Positions 26,390 through 34,803 of a stretch of DNA of 64,000 nucleotides are shown piece after piece (the stretch's first letter is position 1; each line of letters opens with the position of its first letter). Made by a program: the position numbers and the translations under genes. Under the pieces are notes generated by a model. It saw only the letters and a program-made list of their open reading frames with translations. It did no database searches and was not told the origin of the DNA. The stretch lies in NCBI RefSeq assembly GCF_001905125.1, contig NZ_LWLE01000001.1, forward strand, positions 896,880 through 960,879. Reading direction: 5' to 3'. Origin of the DNA: Streptomyces sp. TSRI0281 (GTDB taxonomy: Bacteria > Actinomycetota > Actinomycetes > Streptomycetales > Streptomycetaceae).

Positions 26390-27550
26390 ATGTCCGACCG
26401 CGCTCTCCTCTCCGGCCCCTCCACCAGGCCCGTCTACGTCATCGGCGGCGGCCCCGGCGGCCTCGCCGCCGCTGCCGCCCTGCGCGCCCGGGGAGTGCGG
26501 ACGGTGGTGCTGGAGAAGTCGGAGAACGTCGGCGCGTCCTGGCGCCGCCACTACGACCGGCTGCATCTGCACACCACCCGCCGCCGGTCCGCCCTGCCGG
26601 GGCTGGCCATGCCGCGCCGGTTCGGACGGTGGGTGTCCCGGGACGACGTGGTGCGGTACCTGGAGAAGTACGTCGAACACCACGAACTGGAGGTGGTGAC
26701 GGGCGTCGAGGTGTCCCGGATCGACCGGACCGCCGACGGCACCGGCTGGCAGCTCACCGCCACCGGCGGCCGGGTGCTGACCGGCCGGGCGGTCGTCGTC
26801 GCCACCGGCTACAACCACACCCCGCGCACCCCCGACTGGCCGGGCCGCGACACGTTCACCGGGGAGTTGGCGCACGCCTCGGAGTACCGCAACCCGGCCC
26901 CGTACGCGGGCAAGGACGTCCTGGTCGTCGGCATCGGCAACACGGGGGCGGAGATCGCCGTGGACCTGGTGGAGGGGGGCGCTTCCCGGGTACGGATCGC
27001 GGTACGCACCGTTCCGCACATCGTGCGCCGCTCCACCGCGGGCTGGCCCGCGCAGTCGACCGGCATCCTCGTACGCCGCCTGCCGGTCCGGCTCGTCGAC
27101 CGGGCAGGCCGCCTGATGTCCCGGATCGCCGTCCCCGACCTCACCGCCCAGGGGCTGCCGCGCCCGGACACCGGCCTGTACTCGCGGGTCAGGGAAGGGG
27201 CGATCCCGGTCCAGGACGTGGGGCTGATCAACGCGGTGAAGAAGGGCCGGGTGGCCCCGGTGGCGACGGTGGAGTCCTTCGACCAGGACACGGTGATCCT
27301 GACCGACGGCACCCGGATCACCCCGGACGCGGTGATCGCGGCAACCGGCTACCGGCAGGCCCTGGAGGACCTGGTCGGCCACCTGGACGTGCTCGACGCA
27401 CGCGGACGCCCGGTGACCCACGGAGGCCGCGCCCCGAAGCAGGCGCCCGGCCTGTACTTCACCGGATTCACCAACCCGATCAGCGGCATGCTCCGCGAAA
27501 TGGCCCTGGACGCGGAGAAGATCGCCAAAAAGGTGGCCCGAGCGCACTGA
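26390..27550 (+). CDS. Flavin-dependent monooxygenase (YUCCA/FMO-like)
   Basis: 386 aa. The FAD-binding GGGPGG is at 19-24 with the E-rich end of the first Rossmann unit (LEKSENVGASWRRHY). The NADPH-binding GIGNTG is at about 182-187, and the ATGYNHTPRTPDWPG and AATGYR motifs mark a group B monooxygenase. Such enzymes oxygenate soft nucleophiles or perform Baeyer-Villiger reactions. It is divergent from the DoxX-DUF35 operon across operator E. Its own promoter may include TTGACC at 26346-26351. Confidence 0.82.
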   Translation: MSDRALLSGPSTRPVYVIGGGPGGLAAAAALRARGVRTVVLEKSENVGASWRRHYDRLHLHTTRRRSALPGLAMPRRFGRWVSRDDVVRYLEKYVEHHELEVVTGVEVSRIDRTADGTGWQLTATGGRVLTGRAVVVATGYNHTPRTPDWPGRDTFTGELAHASEYRNPAPYAGKDVLVVGIGNTGAEIAVDLVEGGASRVRIAVRTVPHIVRRSTAGWPAQSTGILVRRLPVRLVDRAGRLMSRIAVPDLTAQGLPRPDTGLYSRVREGAIPVQDVGLINAVKKGRVAPVATVESFDQDTVILTDGTRITPDAVIAATGYRQALEDLVGHLDVLDARGRPVTHGGRAPKQAPGLYFTGFTNPISGMLREMALDAEKIAKKVARAH

Positions 27551-27576
27551 GCGGCGGCTTGCCCGTCCCGGACCGG

Positions 27577-28491
27577 CTACGCCCAGGTGCCCTTGGCCGC
27601 GATGCGGCGGGCCCAGGTTTCCAGGTCCGACGGTGCGCGGCCGAGTACCTCCCGTACGCCGTCGGTGACCTCCGCCGAGCGGCCTGCGCGGTGCAGGGCG
27701 AACATGGCGCCCAGCGCGTCGGCGGCGGCCTCGGGCCAGCCCTCGGCGAGCAGTTCCGCGCGGTAGGCGTCGGGGGTCAACTCCTCGTAGCGGATGGTCC
27801 GTCCGGCGGCGCGGGCGATCGTCTGCGTGGCCTCGGCGAAGGTGAGCGCCCGGGGGCCGGTCAGTTCATGGATACGCCCGGCGTGGCCGTCCTGGGTGAG
27901 GACGGCCACCGCCACCTCCGCCACGTCGTCCACGTCGACGAACGGTTCGGGCATCGCGCCGATCGGCAGTCCGAGCCGGCCGGCCCGCAGCGGGGCCAGC
28001 CAGAGGTCCTCGTCGAAGTTCTGGAAGAAGTTGCTGGGCCTGAGGATCGTCCACTCGGCCCCGGACTCGCGTACCGCCGTCTCGCCTGCCGCCATGCCCC
28101 GGCCGAAGCCGCCCACGGCCTCGTCGAAGCCGCCACCGGCCGCGTCGAAGCCGCCCCCGGCCCCGTCAATGCCGTGGCCGGACAGGGCGACGAAGCGGCG
28201 TACGCCCGCGGCCGTCGCCCGGGTGACGAACTCTTGCACCGGGGACGGGTCGTCGGGTGCGACGAGATAGACGGCCGACGCCCCGGACAGTGCGGGCTCC
28301 CAGGTGTCCGGGAGGGTCCAGTCGAACCTCACTTCACCGGAGCGGGAGGCCGCCCGGACCCCGGCCGTCCCGGCGTCGCGCAGGCGCTGGACGACCCGGC
28401 GGCCGGTCTTGCCGGTGGCACCCAGGACGAGGATGTCGGCGGGGGCGGAGGAGGAAGCCAAGGCGGCGCGGGTGCTCGTCTGCGTGGTCAT
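27577..28491 (-). CDS. NmrA-like NAD(P)-binding protein, paralogue 1
   Basis: 304 aa atypical short-chain dehydrogenase. GATGKTGRRV (about 24-33) is the dinucleotide loop and EWTILRPSNFFQNF is the NmrA/NAD(P)H-binding motif; the Tyr-x3-Lys catalytic pair is absent, so redox sensing or isomerisation is possible. A glycine-rich GGGFD repeat (about 115-135) looks like a recent expansion. It is divergent from the AraC regulator, whose other neighbour is a paralogue of this gene. ATG 28491 precedes MTTQTSTR; ribosome site weak. Confidence 0.78.
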   Translation of the reverse strand: MTTQTSTRAALASSSAPADILVLGATGKTGRRVVQRLRDAGTAGVRAASRSGEVRFDWTLPDTWEPALSGASAVYLVAPDDPSPVQEFVTRATAAGVRRFVALSGHGIDGAGGGFDAAGGGFDEAVGGFGRGMAAGETAVRESGAEWTILRPSNFFQNFDEDLWLAPLRAGRLGLPIGAMPEPFVDVDDVAEVAVAVLTQDGHAGRIHELTGPRALTFAEATQTIARAAGRTIRYEELTPDAYRAELLAEGWPEAAADALGAMFALHRAGRSAEVTDGVREVLGRAPSDLETWARRIAAKGTWA

Positions 28492-28593
28492 GGGGCAAGT
28501 CCATCGCGGCGACGGTGCCGCGACCATGGCCGCCCGTCCGTGGCACATAGGCGATCGTCCGGACCGGTGCCGGGGCTGCGTACGGTGGGGAGC

Positions 28594-29544
28594 ATGGACG
28601 TGTTCGATGAGCTGTTGCGGGGTGTACGGGGCAAAGGTGCGGTGTTCGGCCGTTCGGTGTTGTGGCCGCCATGGTCGCTGCGGTTCACGGACGGGGCGTA
28701 TCTGACCCTGTGCGTGCCCCTGCGGGGTGCCGGGTGGATCGTGCCGGAGAGCGGTGCGCCGCAGCGGGTGGGGCTCGGCGAGACCGCGATCGTACGGGGC
28801 CCGGCGCCGTTCGTCTTCACCGACGACCCGGCCACGAGTGCGGGGCCGGGGGCCTCGGTGCGGGAGGTGCGCTGGCGTGAGGACCGGCCGGACGACGCGT
28901 CGGCCCCCGACGACGAACTCACCGGCCCCACCGTCCTGCTGGCCGCCGCCTACGACGTGCACGCGGAGGTTCCGCAGCGGCTGCTGCGGGTCCTGCCCCC
29001 GGTGCTCGTCGTGCCGGACGACCACGACTGCACGGCGATGCGCGACTATCTGGAGGCCCAGATCACCGGGGCACGGCCGGGCCGGCAGATCGTGCTCGAC
29101 CGGCTGCTGGACTGGCTGCTGGTCTGCACGCTGCGGGACTGGTTCGACCGCCCCGAGGCGGATCCGCCCAAGTGGTACCGCGCGCTGGGCGACGAGGTCG
29201 CGGGCCCCGCGCTGCGCGCGATGCACGAGGACCCGGCCCATCCGTGGACGACGGCAGAACTGGCGACCCGGGCCGGGGTGTCGCGGACGACCCTGGCGAA
29301 GCGGTTCACGGAACTGGTCGGGGAGGGGCCGGTGGCGTATCTGACCGAGTGGCGCATGACCCTGGCCTCCGACCTTCTGACCCGCCCCGAGCTGACGGTG
29401 GCGGCCGTGGCCCGGCGGGTGGGGTACGCGGACGCCTTCGGCTTCAGCGCGGCGTTCAAGCGGCTCCGGGGCGAGAGCCCGAGCACATACCGCCGGGAGG
29501 CCGCTTCCCTCGTACCCCCGGAGCTGAAGGCCCCCGCCGGGTGA
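28594..29544 (+). CDS. AraC-family regulator (cupin type)
   Basis: 316 aa. The N-terminal cupin-like sensor covers about 1-190. The C-terminal AraC double helix-turn-helix covers about 205-305: WTTAELATRAGVSRTTLAKRF and VAAVARRVGYADAFGFSAAFKR, ending SPSTYRR. It lies between two NmrA-like paralogues and divergent from the first. Redox or electrophile sensing is common for this AraC/NmrA arrangement, but that is inference. Confidence 0.85.
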   Translation: MDVFDELLRGVRGKGAVFGRSVLWPPWSLRFTDGAYLTLCVPLRGAGWIVPESGAPQRVGLGETAIVRGPAPFVFTDDPATSAGPGASVREVRWREDRPDDASAPDDELTGPTVLLAAAYDVHAEVPQRLLRVLPPVLVVPDDHDCTAMRDYLEAQITGARPGRQIVLDRLLDWLLVCTLRDWFDRPEADPPKWYRALGDEVAGPALRAMHEDPAHPWTTAELATRAGVSRTTLAKRFTELVGEGPVAYLTEWRMTLASDLLTRPELTVAAVARRVGYADAFGFSAAFKRLRGESPSTYRREAASLVPPELKAPAG

Positions 29545-29611
29545 GTGGGTGCCTTCCAGCTCCAGGGTGCCGAGACGGTCGGTGCGGAGCGCGGGGATGC
29601 GGAATCGGTTG

Positions 29612-29672
29612 GCGCTGGGTGCGGGGTGATGGGTGCTGGACGCTGGGTGACGGGCGCTGGGTGATGGGCGCT
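29612..29672. repeat. GCGCTGGGTGATGGG-type short tandem repeat
   Basis: About four decayed 14-20-base units (GCTGGGTGnnGGG) lie in the 211-base gap between the AraC gene and the second NmrA gene, which are convergent. No clear terminator hairpin was seen. Confidence 0.6.
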
Positions 29673-29755
29673 CCGGGGATGTGGGAACGGTTGGTACGGG
29701 ACGGAGCGCGGGGGCACAGGGCCGTTCGCCCCCTGCTCCCGCGCCTCCCCCGCCC

Positions 29756-30604
29756 TCACACCTGCCAGGCGCCCCCCGCAGCCGCGTCCCGCACGAAATC
29801 GGTGAAGTCGCGCGGTGCCCGGCCGAGCGCGCGCCGTACCCCGTCGACGACCGGGGCCTCCATGCTCGTCCGGATCGGCTTCAGCGCGTCGGTCCAGACC
29901 TCCGCCTCCTCGGCCGGGAATCCCTGGGCGACCAGCCCGGCCCGGAATTCGTCCTCCGCCACGGGGACATAGCGGGCCCGCAGCCCCGTCACTCCGGCGA
30001 TCTCCGCGAGTACATCGGCGATCCCCAGCGCCCGGGTGCCGGACAGTTCGTACACCTGGCCCTGATGACCGTCCTCGGTGAGCGCGGCGACGGCCACCGC
30101 CGCGATGTCCTCGGCGTCGACGAACGCGGCGGTGCCGTCCCCGGTGGGCAGGGCGAGCTCGCCGCCCGTCACTCCGTCGTGGAAGATGCCCTCGCTGAAG
30201 TTCTGGGCGAACCAGCCCGGCCGCAGGATCGTCCACTCCACCCCGGAGGCCCGTACGGCGGTCTCCCCCTGCACATGGGGCCCGTCACCGTCGTACGCGG
30301 CACCGAAGTATCCGGGCACGTCCACGCCCCGGGCCGAGAGCAGCACCAGCCGCCGCACCCCGCTCGCCACGGCCCGCTCCACCAGGGCGGGCGTCGGCGA
30401 GGGCGAGATGTCGTACGGAACGATGTAGGCCGCGGTGACCCCGTCGAGGGCCCCTTCCCAGGTGCCCGGGTCCGCCCAGTCGAACGGGATCTCCGAGGAA
30501 CGGGAGGCGACGCGCGTCTCCACGCCCTGCTCCTGGAGCCGGGCCACCACCCGGCGGCCGGTCTTGCCGGTGCCGCCGATTACCAGAACAGTTTCCTTTG
30601 TCAT
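29756..30604 (-). CDS. NmrA-like NAD(P)-binding protein, paralogue 2
   Basis: 282 aa. GGTGKTGRRVVARL near the N-terminus, EWTILRPGWFAQNFSEG in the middle and LGRAPRDFTDFVRD at the end are shared with paralogue 1. ATG 30604 (MTKETVLVIGG) puts the nucleotide loop at the usual place. The regulon's tandem operators lie 165 bases upstream on the other side of the gap and more likely serve the divergent synthetase. Confidence 0.78.
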   Translation of the reverse strand: MTKETVLVIGGTGKTGRRVVARLQEQGVETRVASRSSEIPFDWADPGTWEGALDGVTAAYIVPYDISPSPTPALVERAVASGVRRLVLLSARGVDVPGYFGAAYDGDGPHVQGETAVRASGVEWTILRPGWFAQNFSEGIFHDGVTGGELALPTGDGTAAFVDAEDIAAVAVAALTEDGHQGQVYELSGTRALGIADVLAEIAGVTGLRARYVPVAEDEFRAGLVAQGFPAEEAEVWTDALKPIRTSMEAPVVDGVRRALGRAPRDFTDFVRDAAAGGAWQV

Positions 30605-30768
30605 GCCTGAAGCCTGTCCCGGCGGCGCCCCCGCGGCCATGTTCCAGAATCCGGGATGAATGTCCGGACGTCCGGGCCCCTCGCCGGCCACGGCCACGGC
30701 CACCGGGCGATGCTCCCGACCGGCGGTGCCGCACGCATCCCGTCCCACCCATTCCGTCCCAGCCATTC

Positions 30769-30783
30769 CTGACGGGGCGTCAG
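30769..30783. promoter_or_regulatory. Regulon operator F1 (CTGACGGGGCGTCAG)
   Basis: Perfect 6-base arms. First of a tandem pair whose centres are 24 bases apart, upstream of the NDP-forming synthetase. Confidence 0.75.
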
Positions 30784-30792
30784 TTCAGTAAA

Positions 30793-30807
30793 CTGACAAG
30801 GCGTCAG
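30793..30807. promoter_or_regulatory. Regulon operator F2 (CTGACAAGGCGTCAG)
   Basis: 11 of 12 conserved positions match. Second of the tandem pair, 71 bases before the synthetase ATG. It is the only doubled site in front of a single gene in this window. Confidence 0.72.
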
Positions 30808-30877
30808 CTATGGAACGGGGGCCCGGACGACTCCGCGGGGCCCGGACGGACACCATCGAGCAGAAGTGGGCGGAACG

Positions 30878-33106
30878 ATGCTTGGATCGACTCACGGCAC
30901 CCTCACCACCGACTTCCGCGCCAGAGTGGTGGCCTGCGGCGAGGAGCCGCACGCCGCCGTCGTCAGCATGACGACCGCCGCGGTGGAGGGCGGTCTCGAC
31001 GTCAGCGGGCGCCCGCTGCACGCGGCCGTGCCCGACCTGGACCGGTTCTTCCGGCCACGGTCCGTGGCCGTCATCGGGGCCTCCGACACCGAGGGGCGGC
31101 CGAACACCGGGATCACCCGGCAGCTCATCGCCTGGTCCGAGCGGGTCGGGGCGCGGCTGCACCCGGTGCATCCCACGCGGGACTCCGTGTTCGGGCGGGC
31201 CTGCTCTCCTTCCGTGGCCGACCTGCCGGAACAGGTCGATCTGGCCGTACTGCTGATCGGCGACCCCCTTCCGGTCATCGAGGAACTCGCCGAGGCCAAG
31301 GTGAAGTTCGCCGTGGCCTTCGCCTCCGGGTTCGCCGAGACCGGCGAGGCGGGCGCGGCGGCGCAGGCCAGACTGGCGGCCGCGGTGGAACGGTCCGGGC
31401 TGCGGCTGCTCGGGCCGAACACCAACCTCAACGCCTTCGAGGAGTTCCGGGAGGATCTGGACGGGCCCGCGATCGCTCTCATCACGCAGTCCGGGCACCA
31501 GGGCCGGCCCGTCTACACCCTCCAGGAGCTGGGCATCCGGCTCTCGCACTGGGCGCCCACGGGCAACGAGGCCGATCTGGAGACCTCCGACTTCATCTCG
31601 TACTTCGCCGAGCGCCCCGAGGTCGGGGCCATCGCCTGTTACGTCGAGGGCCTCAAGGACGGCCGCGCGTTCCTCCTCGCCGCGGACCGGGCGGCCCGTG
31701 CCGGGGTCCCCGTCGTGGCGGTCAAGGTGGGGCGTACGGAGACGGGGGCCCGGATGGCCGCGTCGCACACCGGCAAGCTGACCGGCGCCGACCAGGTGGT
31801 GGACGCGGCGATGCGGCAGTTCGGGGTGATCCGGGTGGACGGCCTCGACGAACTCCAGGACACCGCCGCGTTACTGGCCCGCGCCAGGCCGCCGCAGGCC
31901 GACGGGGTCGCGGTGTATTCGATCTCCGGCGGCACGGGCGCGCACTTCTCCGACCTGGCCACCGGGGCGGGGCTCCAGCTGCCCACCCTGTCCGAGGAGA
32001 AACAGCGCGAACTGCACTCCTGGATACCCGGCTATCTCAACGTCGCCAACCCGATCGACAACGGCGGCCACCCCGTCGGCGACTGGCGCGGCCGGAAGAT
32101 CATCGACGCGATCCTCGCGGACCCGTCCGTCGGGGTGCTGATCTGCCCGATCACCGGCCCCTTCCCTCCGATGAGCGACCGGCTCGCCCAGGACCTGGTG
32201 GACGCGGCGGAGACCACGGACAAGCTGGTGTGCGTGATCTGGGGGTCGCCCGTCGGCACCGAGGACGCCTACCGCACGACGCTGCTCGGTTCGTCCCGGG
32301 TCGCCACCTTCCGTACGTTCGGCAACTGCATCACCGCCGTACGGGCCTATCTGGACCACCACCGCTTCGCCTCCGGCTACCGTTCGCCGTTCGACGAGGC
32401 GCCGCGCACCCCGTCGCCCTCGTTCCGCAAGGCGCAGGCACTGATCCGCCCGGGACGCCGGCTGAGCGAGCACGCGGCGAAGCAACTGCTGCGCGCGTAC
32501 GGCATTCGCGTGCCGCGCGAGCAGCTGGTGACCAGCGCGGCGGCGGCCGTCCGGGCGGCGGGGCTGGTCGGCTACCCCGTCGTCATGAAGGCGTCCGGCG
32601 CCCAGCTCGCCCACAAGACCGAGCTGGGGCTGGTGAAGGTGCAGCTCACCTCCGCCAGCCAGGTCCGCGACGCGTACCGCGAGCTCACCGACATCGCGCG
32701 CTTCGAGTCCATCGACCTGGACGGGGTCCTCGTCTGCCAGATGATCGAGCGGGGCGTCGAGATGATGGTCGGCGTCACCCAGGACGCCCTCTTCGGGCCG
32801 ACCGTGACCGTCGGTCTCGGCGGCGTACTGGTCGAGGTCCTGCACGACACGGCGGTCCGCGTGCCGCCGTTCGGCGAGGACCAAGCGCGGGACATGCTCG
32901 GCGAGCTGCGCGGGCGTGCGCTCCTGGAGGGAGTACGCGGCGGGCCGCCGGTCGATGTGGACGCGCTCGTCGAGGTCGTCCTCCGGGTGCAGCGCATGGC
33001 CCTGGAGCTGGGCGACGACCTCACCGAGCTGGACATCAATCCGCTGGTGGTACTGGGGAGGGGGCAGGGCGCGGTAGCCCTGGACGCGCTGGCCATCTGC
33101 AGCTGA
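30878..33106 (+). CDS. NDP-forming acyl-CoA synthetase (acetyl-CoA synthetase alpha-beta fusion)
   Basis: 742 aa. After about 55 poorly conserved residues, a CoA-binding Rossmann domain (RSVAVIGASDTEGRPN) leads into succinyl-CoA-ligase-like domains. The expected phospho-His is in ASHTGKLTG, and an ATP-grasp half covers about 515-742 (YPVVMKASG, AHKTELGLVKV, ELDINPLVV). It would make an acyl-CoA with ATP cleaved to ADP. ATG 30878 was chosen over GTG 30866 in the same frame. Codon 332 (31871-31873) is TTA, so expression should need the bldA tRNA. Two regulon operators precede it. Confidence 0.85.
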   Translation: MLGSTHGTLTTDFRARVVACGEEPHAAVVSMTTAAVEGGLDVSGRPLHAAVPDLDRFFRPRSVAVIGASDTEGRPNTGITRQLIAWSERVGARLHPVHPTRDSVFGRACSPSVADLPEQVDLAVLLIGDPLPVIEELAEAKVKFAVAFASGFAETGEAGAAAQARLAAAVERSGLRLLGPNTNLNAFEEFREDLDGPAIALITQSGHQGRPVYTLQELGIRLSHWAPTGNEADLETSDFISYFAERPEVGAIACYVEGLKDGRAFLLAADRAARAGVPVVAVKVGRTETGARMAASHTGKLTGADQVVDAAMRQFGVIRVDGLDELQDTAALLARARPPQADGVAVYSISGGTGAHFSDLATGAGLQLPTLSEEKQRELHSWIPGYLNVANPIDNGGHPVGDWRGRKIIDAILADPSVGVLICPITGPFPPMSDRLAQDLVDAAETTDKLVCVIWGSPVGTEDAYRTTLLGSSRVATFRTFGNCITAVRAYLDHHRFASGYRSPFDEAPRTPSPSFRKAQALIRPGRRLSEHAAKQLLRAYGIRVPREQLVTSAAAAVRAAGLVGYPVVMKASGAQLAHKTELGLVKVQLTSASQVRDAYRELTDIARFESIDLDGVLVCQMIERGVEMMVGVTQDALFGPTVTVGLGGVLVEVLHDTAVRVPPFGEDQARDMLGELRGRALLEGVRGGPPVDVDALVEVVLRVQRMALELGDDLTELDINPLVVLGRGQGAVALDALAICS

Positions 33107-33242
33107 TCCCCCACACCGGCCCCGGCGCCACCACCCGCCACCGCCGCTCCGGTCCCTGCCTCCGCTCCGGCCGCCTCTGCTCCTGCCCTTGTCCCACCAC
33201 GTGCCGCCCGCACCCCGCCGTCGCCCGCCATGGAGCTGCCTC

Positions 33243-34121
33243 ATGCCGTCCTCCCCCGAAGACACCGCCAGGCCCGACACCCCCGTCGGACCCGTAGAAC
33301 CCGTAGAACCCATCGAATCCGTAGAACCCGTTGAGTCATTGGTACTCCACACCACTGACAACGGCGTCTCGTGGATCACCCTCAACCGGCCCGGCGCCAT
33401 GAACGCCGTCACCTGGGACCAGCGTGAACGCGTCATCGCCCTGCTCGCCGAAGCCTCCGCCGACCCCGCCGTACGGGCCGTCGTCCTCACCGCGACCGGT
33501 AGCGGCTTCTGCGCGGGCGCGGACCTTCGCGGCGCCCCGGCGTCCGGTGGTGAACGCGTTCCCGGAGATGTCGCCCGGACGATCCGGCTCGGCGCCCAGC
33601 GTCTGATCGCCGCCGTCCTGGACTGCGAGAAACCCGTGATCGCCGCCGTCAACGGCACCGCGGCCGGCCTCGGCGCGCACCTCGCGTTCGCCTGCGATCT
33701 GGTCCTGGCCGCCGACTCGGCGAAGTTCATCGAGGTGTTCGTACGGCGCGGTCTCGTCCCGGACGGCGGGGGCGCGTATCTGCTGCCCCGGCTGATCGGA
33801 CCGCAGCGCGCCAAGGAGCTGATGTTCTTCGGCGACGCGCTCCCCGCCGCGGACGCGGAGCGGCTGGGGCTGGTCAACCGCACGGTGCCGGACGCGGAGC
33901 TGGCGAAGACCGCCGGGGAATGGGCGCGGCGGCTGGCCGACGGGCCCACCCGGGCGATCGCGCTGGCCAAGCAGCTGGTGAACGTCTCGCTGGACAGCGA
34001 CCGGGCGACCGCGTTCGCCGCCGAGGCGATGGCCCAGGAGGTCAACATGACGACGCGGGACGCGAACGAGGGGGTCGCGAGCTTCGTGGAGCGGCGCTCA
34101 CCGAAGTACCAGGGGCGGTAA
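33243..34121 (+). CDS. Enoyl-CoA hydratase/isomerase-family protein, second copy
   Basis: 292 aa crotonase. GVSWITLNRPGAMNAV opens the fold; FCAGADLRG and GTAAGLGAHLAFACDLV are the oxyanion segments; FIEVFVRRGLVPDGGGAYLLPRLIG holds the E-x8-PD pattern typical of active hydratases. The N-terminus carries a five-fold three-residue repeat (VEP/IES) encoded by a 9-base tandem repeat at about 33292-33336. It lies 136 bases after the synthetase in the same direction, possibly the same transcript, since no operator or terminator separates them. Confidence 0.85.
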   Translation: MPSSPEDTARPDTPVGPVEPVEPIESVEPVESLVLHTTDNGVSWITLNRPGAMNAVTWDQRERVIALLAEASADPAVRAVVLTATGSGFCAGADLRGAPASGGERVPGDVARTIRLGAQRLIAAVLDCEKPVIAAVNGTAAGLGAHLAFACDLVLAADSAKFIEVFVRRGLVPDGGGAYLLPRLIGPQRAKELMFFGDALPAADAERLGLVNRTVPDAELAKTAGEWARRLADGPTRAIALAKQLVNVSLDSDRATAFAAEAMAQEVNMTTRDANEGVASFVERRSPKYQGR

Positions 34122-34139
34122 GGGTCCAGCCCTTCCGGT

Positions 34140-34154
34140 CTGATGATTCGTCAG
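34140..34154. promoter_or_regulatory. Regulon operator G (CTGATGATTCGTCAG)
   Basis: 11 of 12 conserved positions match. It ends 16 bases before the flavin reductase ATG and directly follows the enoyl-CoA hydratase stop. Confidence 0.7.
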
Positions 34155-34170
34155 CTCTAATGGAGGTGTG

Positions 34171-34788
34171 ATGGGACACGCAGGTATGGCCGCAACCGCC
34201 GTCCGGTACCTCAGGTCCGTCGGTGCCGGAACCACCGCCCCGGCGCCGCTGGACCCGTTGCCGCGGCCCGATCTCCGAGCCGTCCGCGACGACGAGCGAC
34301 TGTCCGTCGACCCGGGCGAATTCCGGCGCGTGCTGGGGCACTTCGCGACGGGCGTCACCGTCGTGACGGCCCAGGACGCGGACGGTCCGACCGGGTTCGC
34401 CTGCCAGTCGTTCGCCTCGCTCTCCCTCGATCCGCCGCTGGTCACCTTCATGGTCGCCCGCACATCGACGACCTGGCCGCGCATCGCGCGCGCCGGAGTC
34501 TTCTGCGTCAACATCCTGGGCGCGGACCAGGGCGCGCTGTGCCGGGGGTTCGCGGTGAGCGGGGCCGACAAGTTCGCGGGAGTGGCGTACGGGAACAGCC
34601 CCGCGACCGGGTCACCGCTCCTGCGCTCCGTACCGGCCTGGGTCGACTGCCGCATCCAGGCCGTCCACACGGGCGGGGACCATCTGATCGTGGTCGGCCG
34701 GGTGGAGGCACTGGGGGCGACGGCGGACGGCGCGGACGCGGATCCGCTGCTGTTCCACCGGGGGGCGTTCGGCCGGTTCAGCGGCTGA
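34171..34788 (+). CDS. Flavin reductase-family protein (HsaB/HpaC-like)
   Basis: 205 aa. After about 45 extra residues, the flavin-reductase split barrel starts at FRRVLGHFATGVTVVTA, followed by GFACQSFASLSLDPPLVTFMVA and FCVNILGADQ. Such proteins supply reduced FMN/FAD to a two-component monooxygenase such as HsaA in sterol ring catabolism; no oxygenase component is in this window. GGAGG at 34162-34166 supports ATG 34171 over GTG 34168. Operator G is directly upstream. Confidence 0.83.
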   Translation: MGHAGMAATAVRYLRSVGAGTTAPAPLDPLPRPDLRAVRDDERLSVDPGEFRRVLGHFATGVTVVTAQDADGPTGFACQSFASLSLDPPLVTFMVARTSTTWPRIARAGVFCVNILGADQGALCRGFAVSGADKFAGVAYGNSPATGSPLLRSVPAWVDCRIQAVHTGGDHLIVVGRVEALGATADGADADPLLFHRGAFGRFSG

Positions 34789-34803
34789 ACCGGCCGAGGG
34801 GCC

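Noticed and set aside
30598..33297. Very long overlapping open frames (e.g. 899 codons on + through the synthetase; others opposite afsR, FadD and the Ltp genes)
   Set aside because: High-GC third-position bias leaves long open frames in other phases. Their proteins are Arg/Pro/Gly-rich without domains, while the chosen frames carry full conserved motifs.
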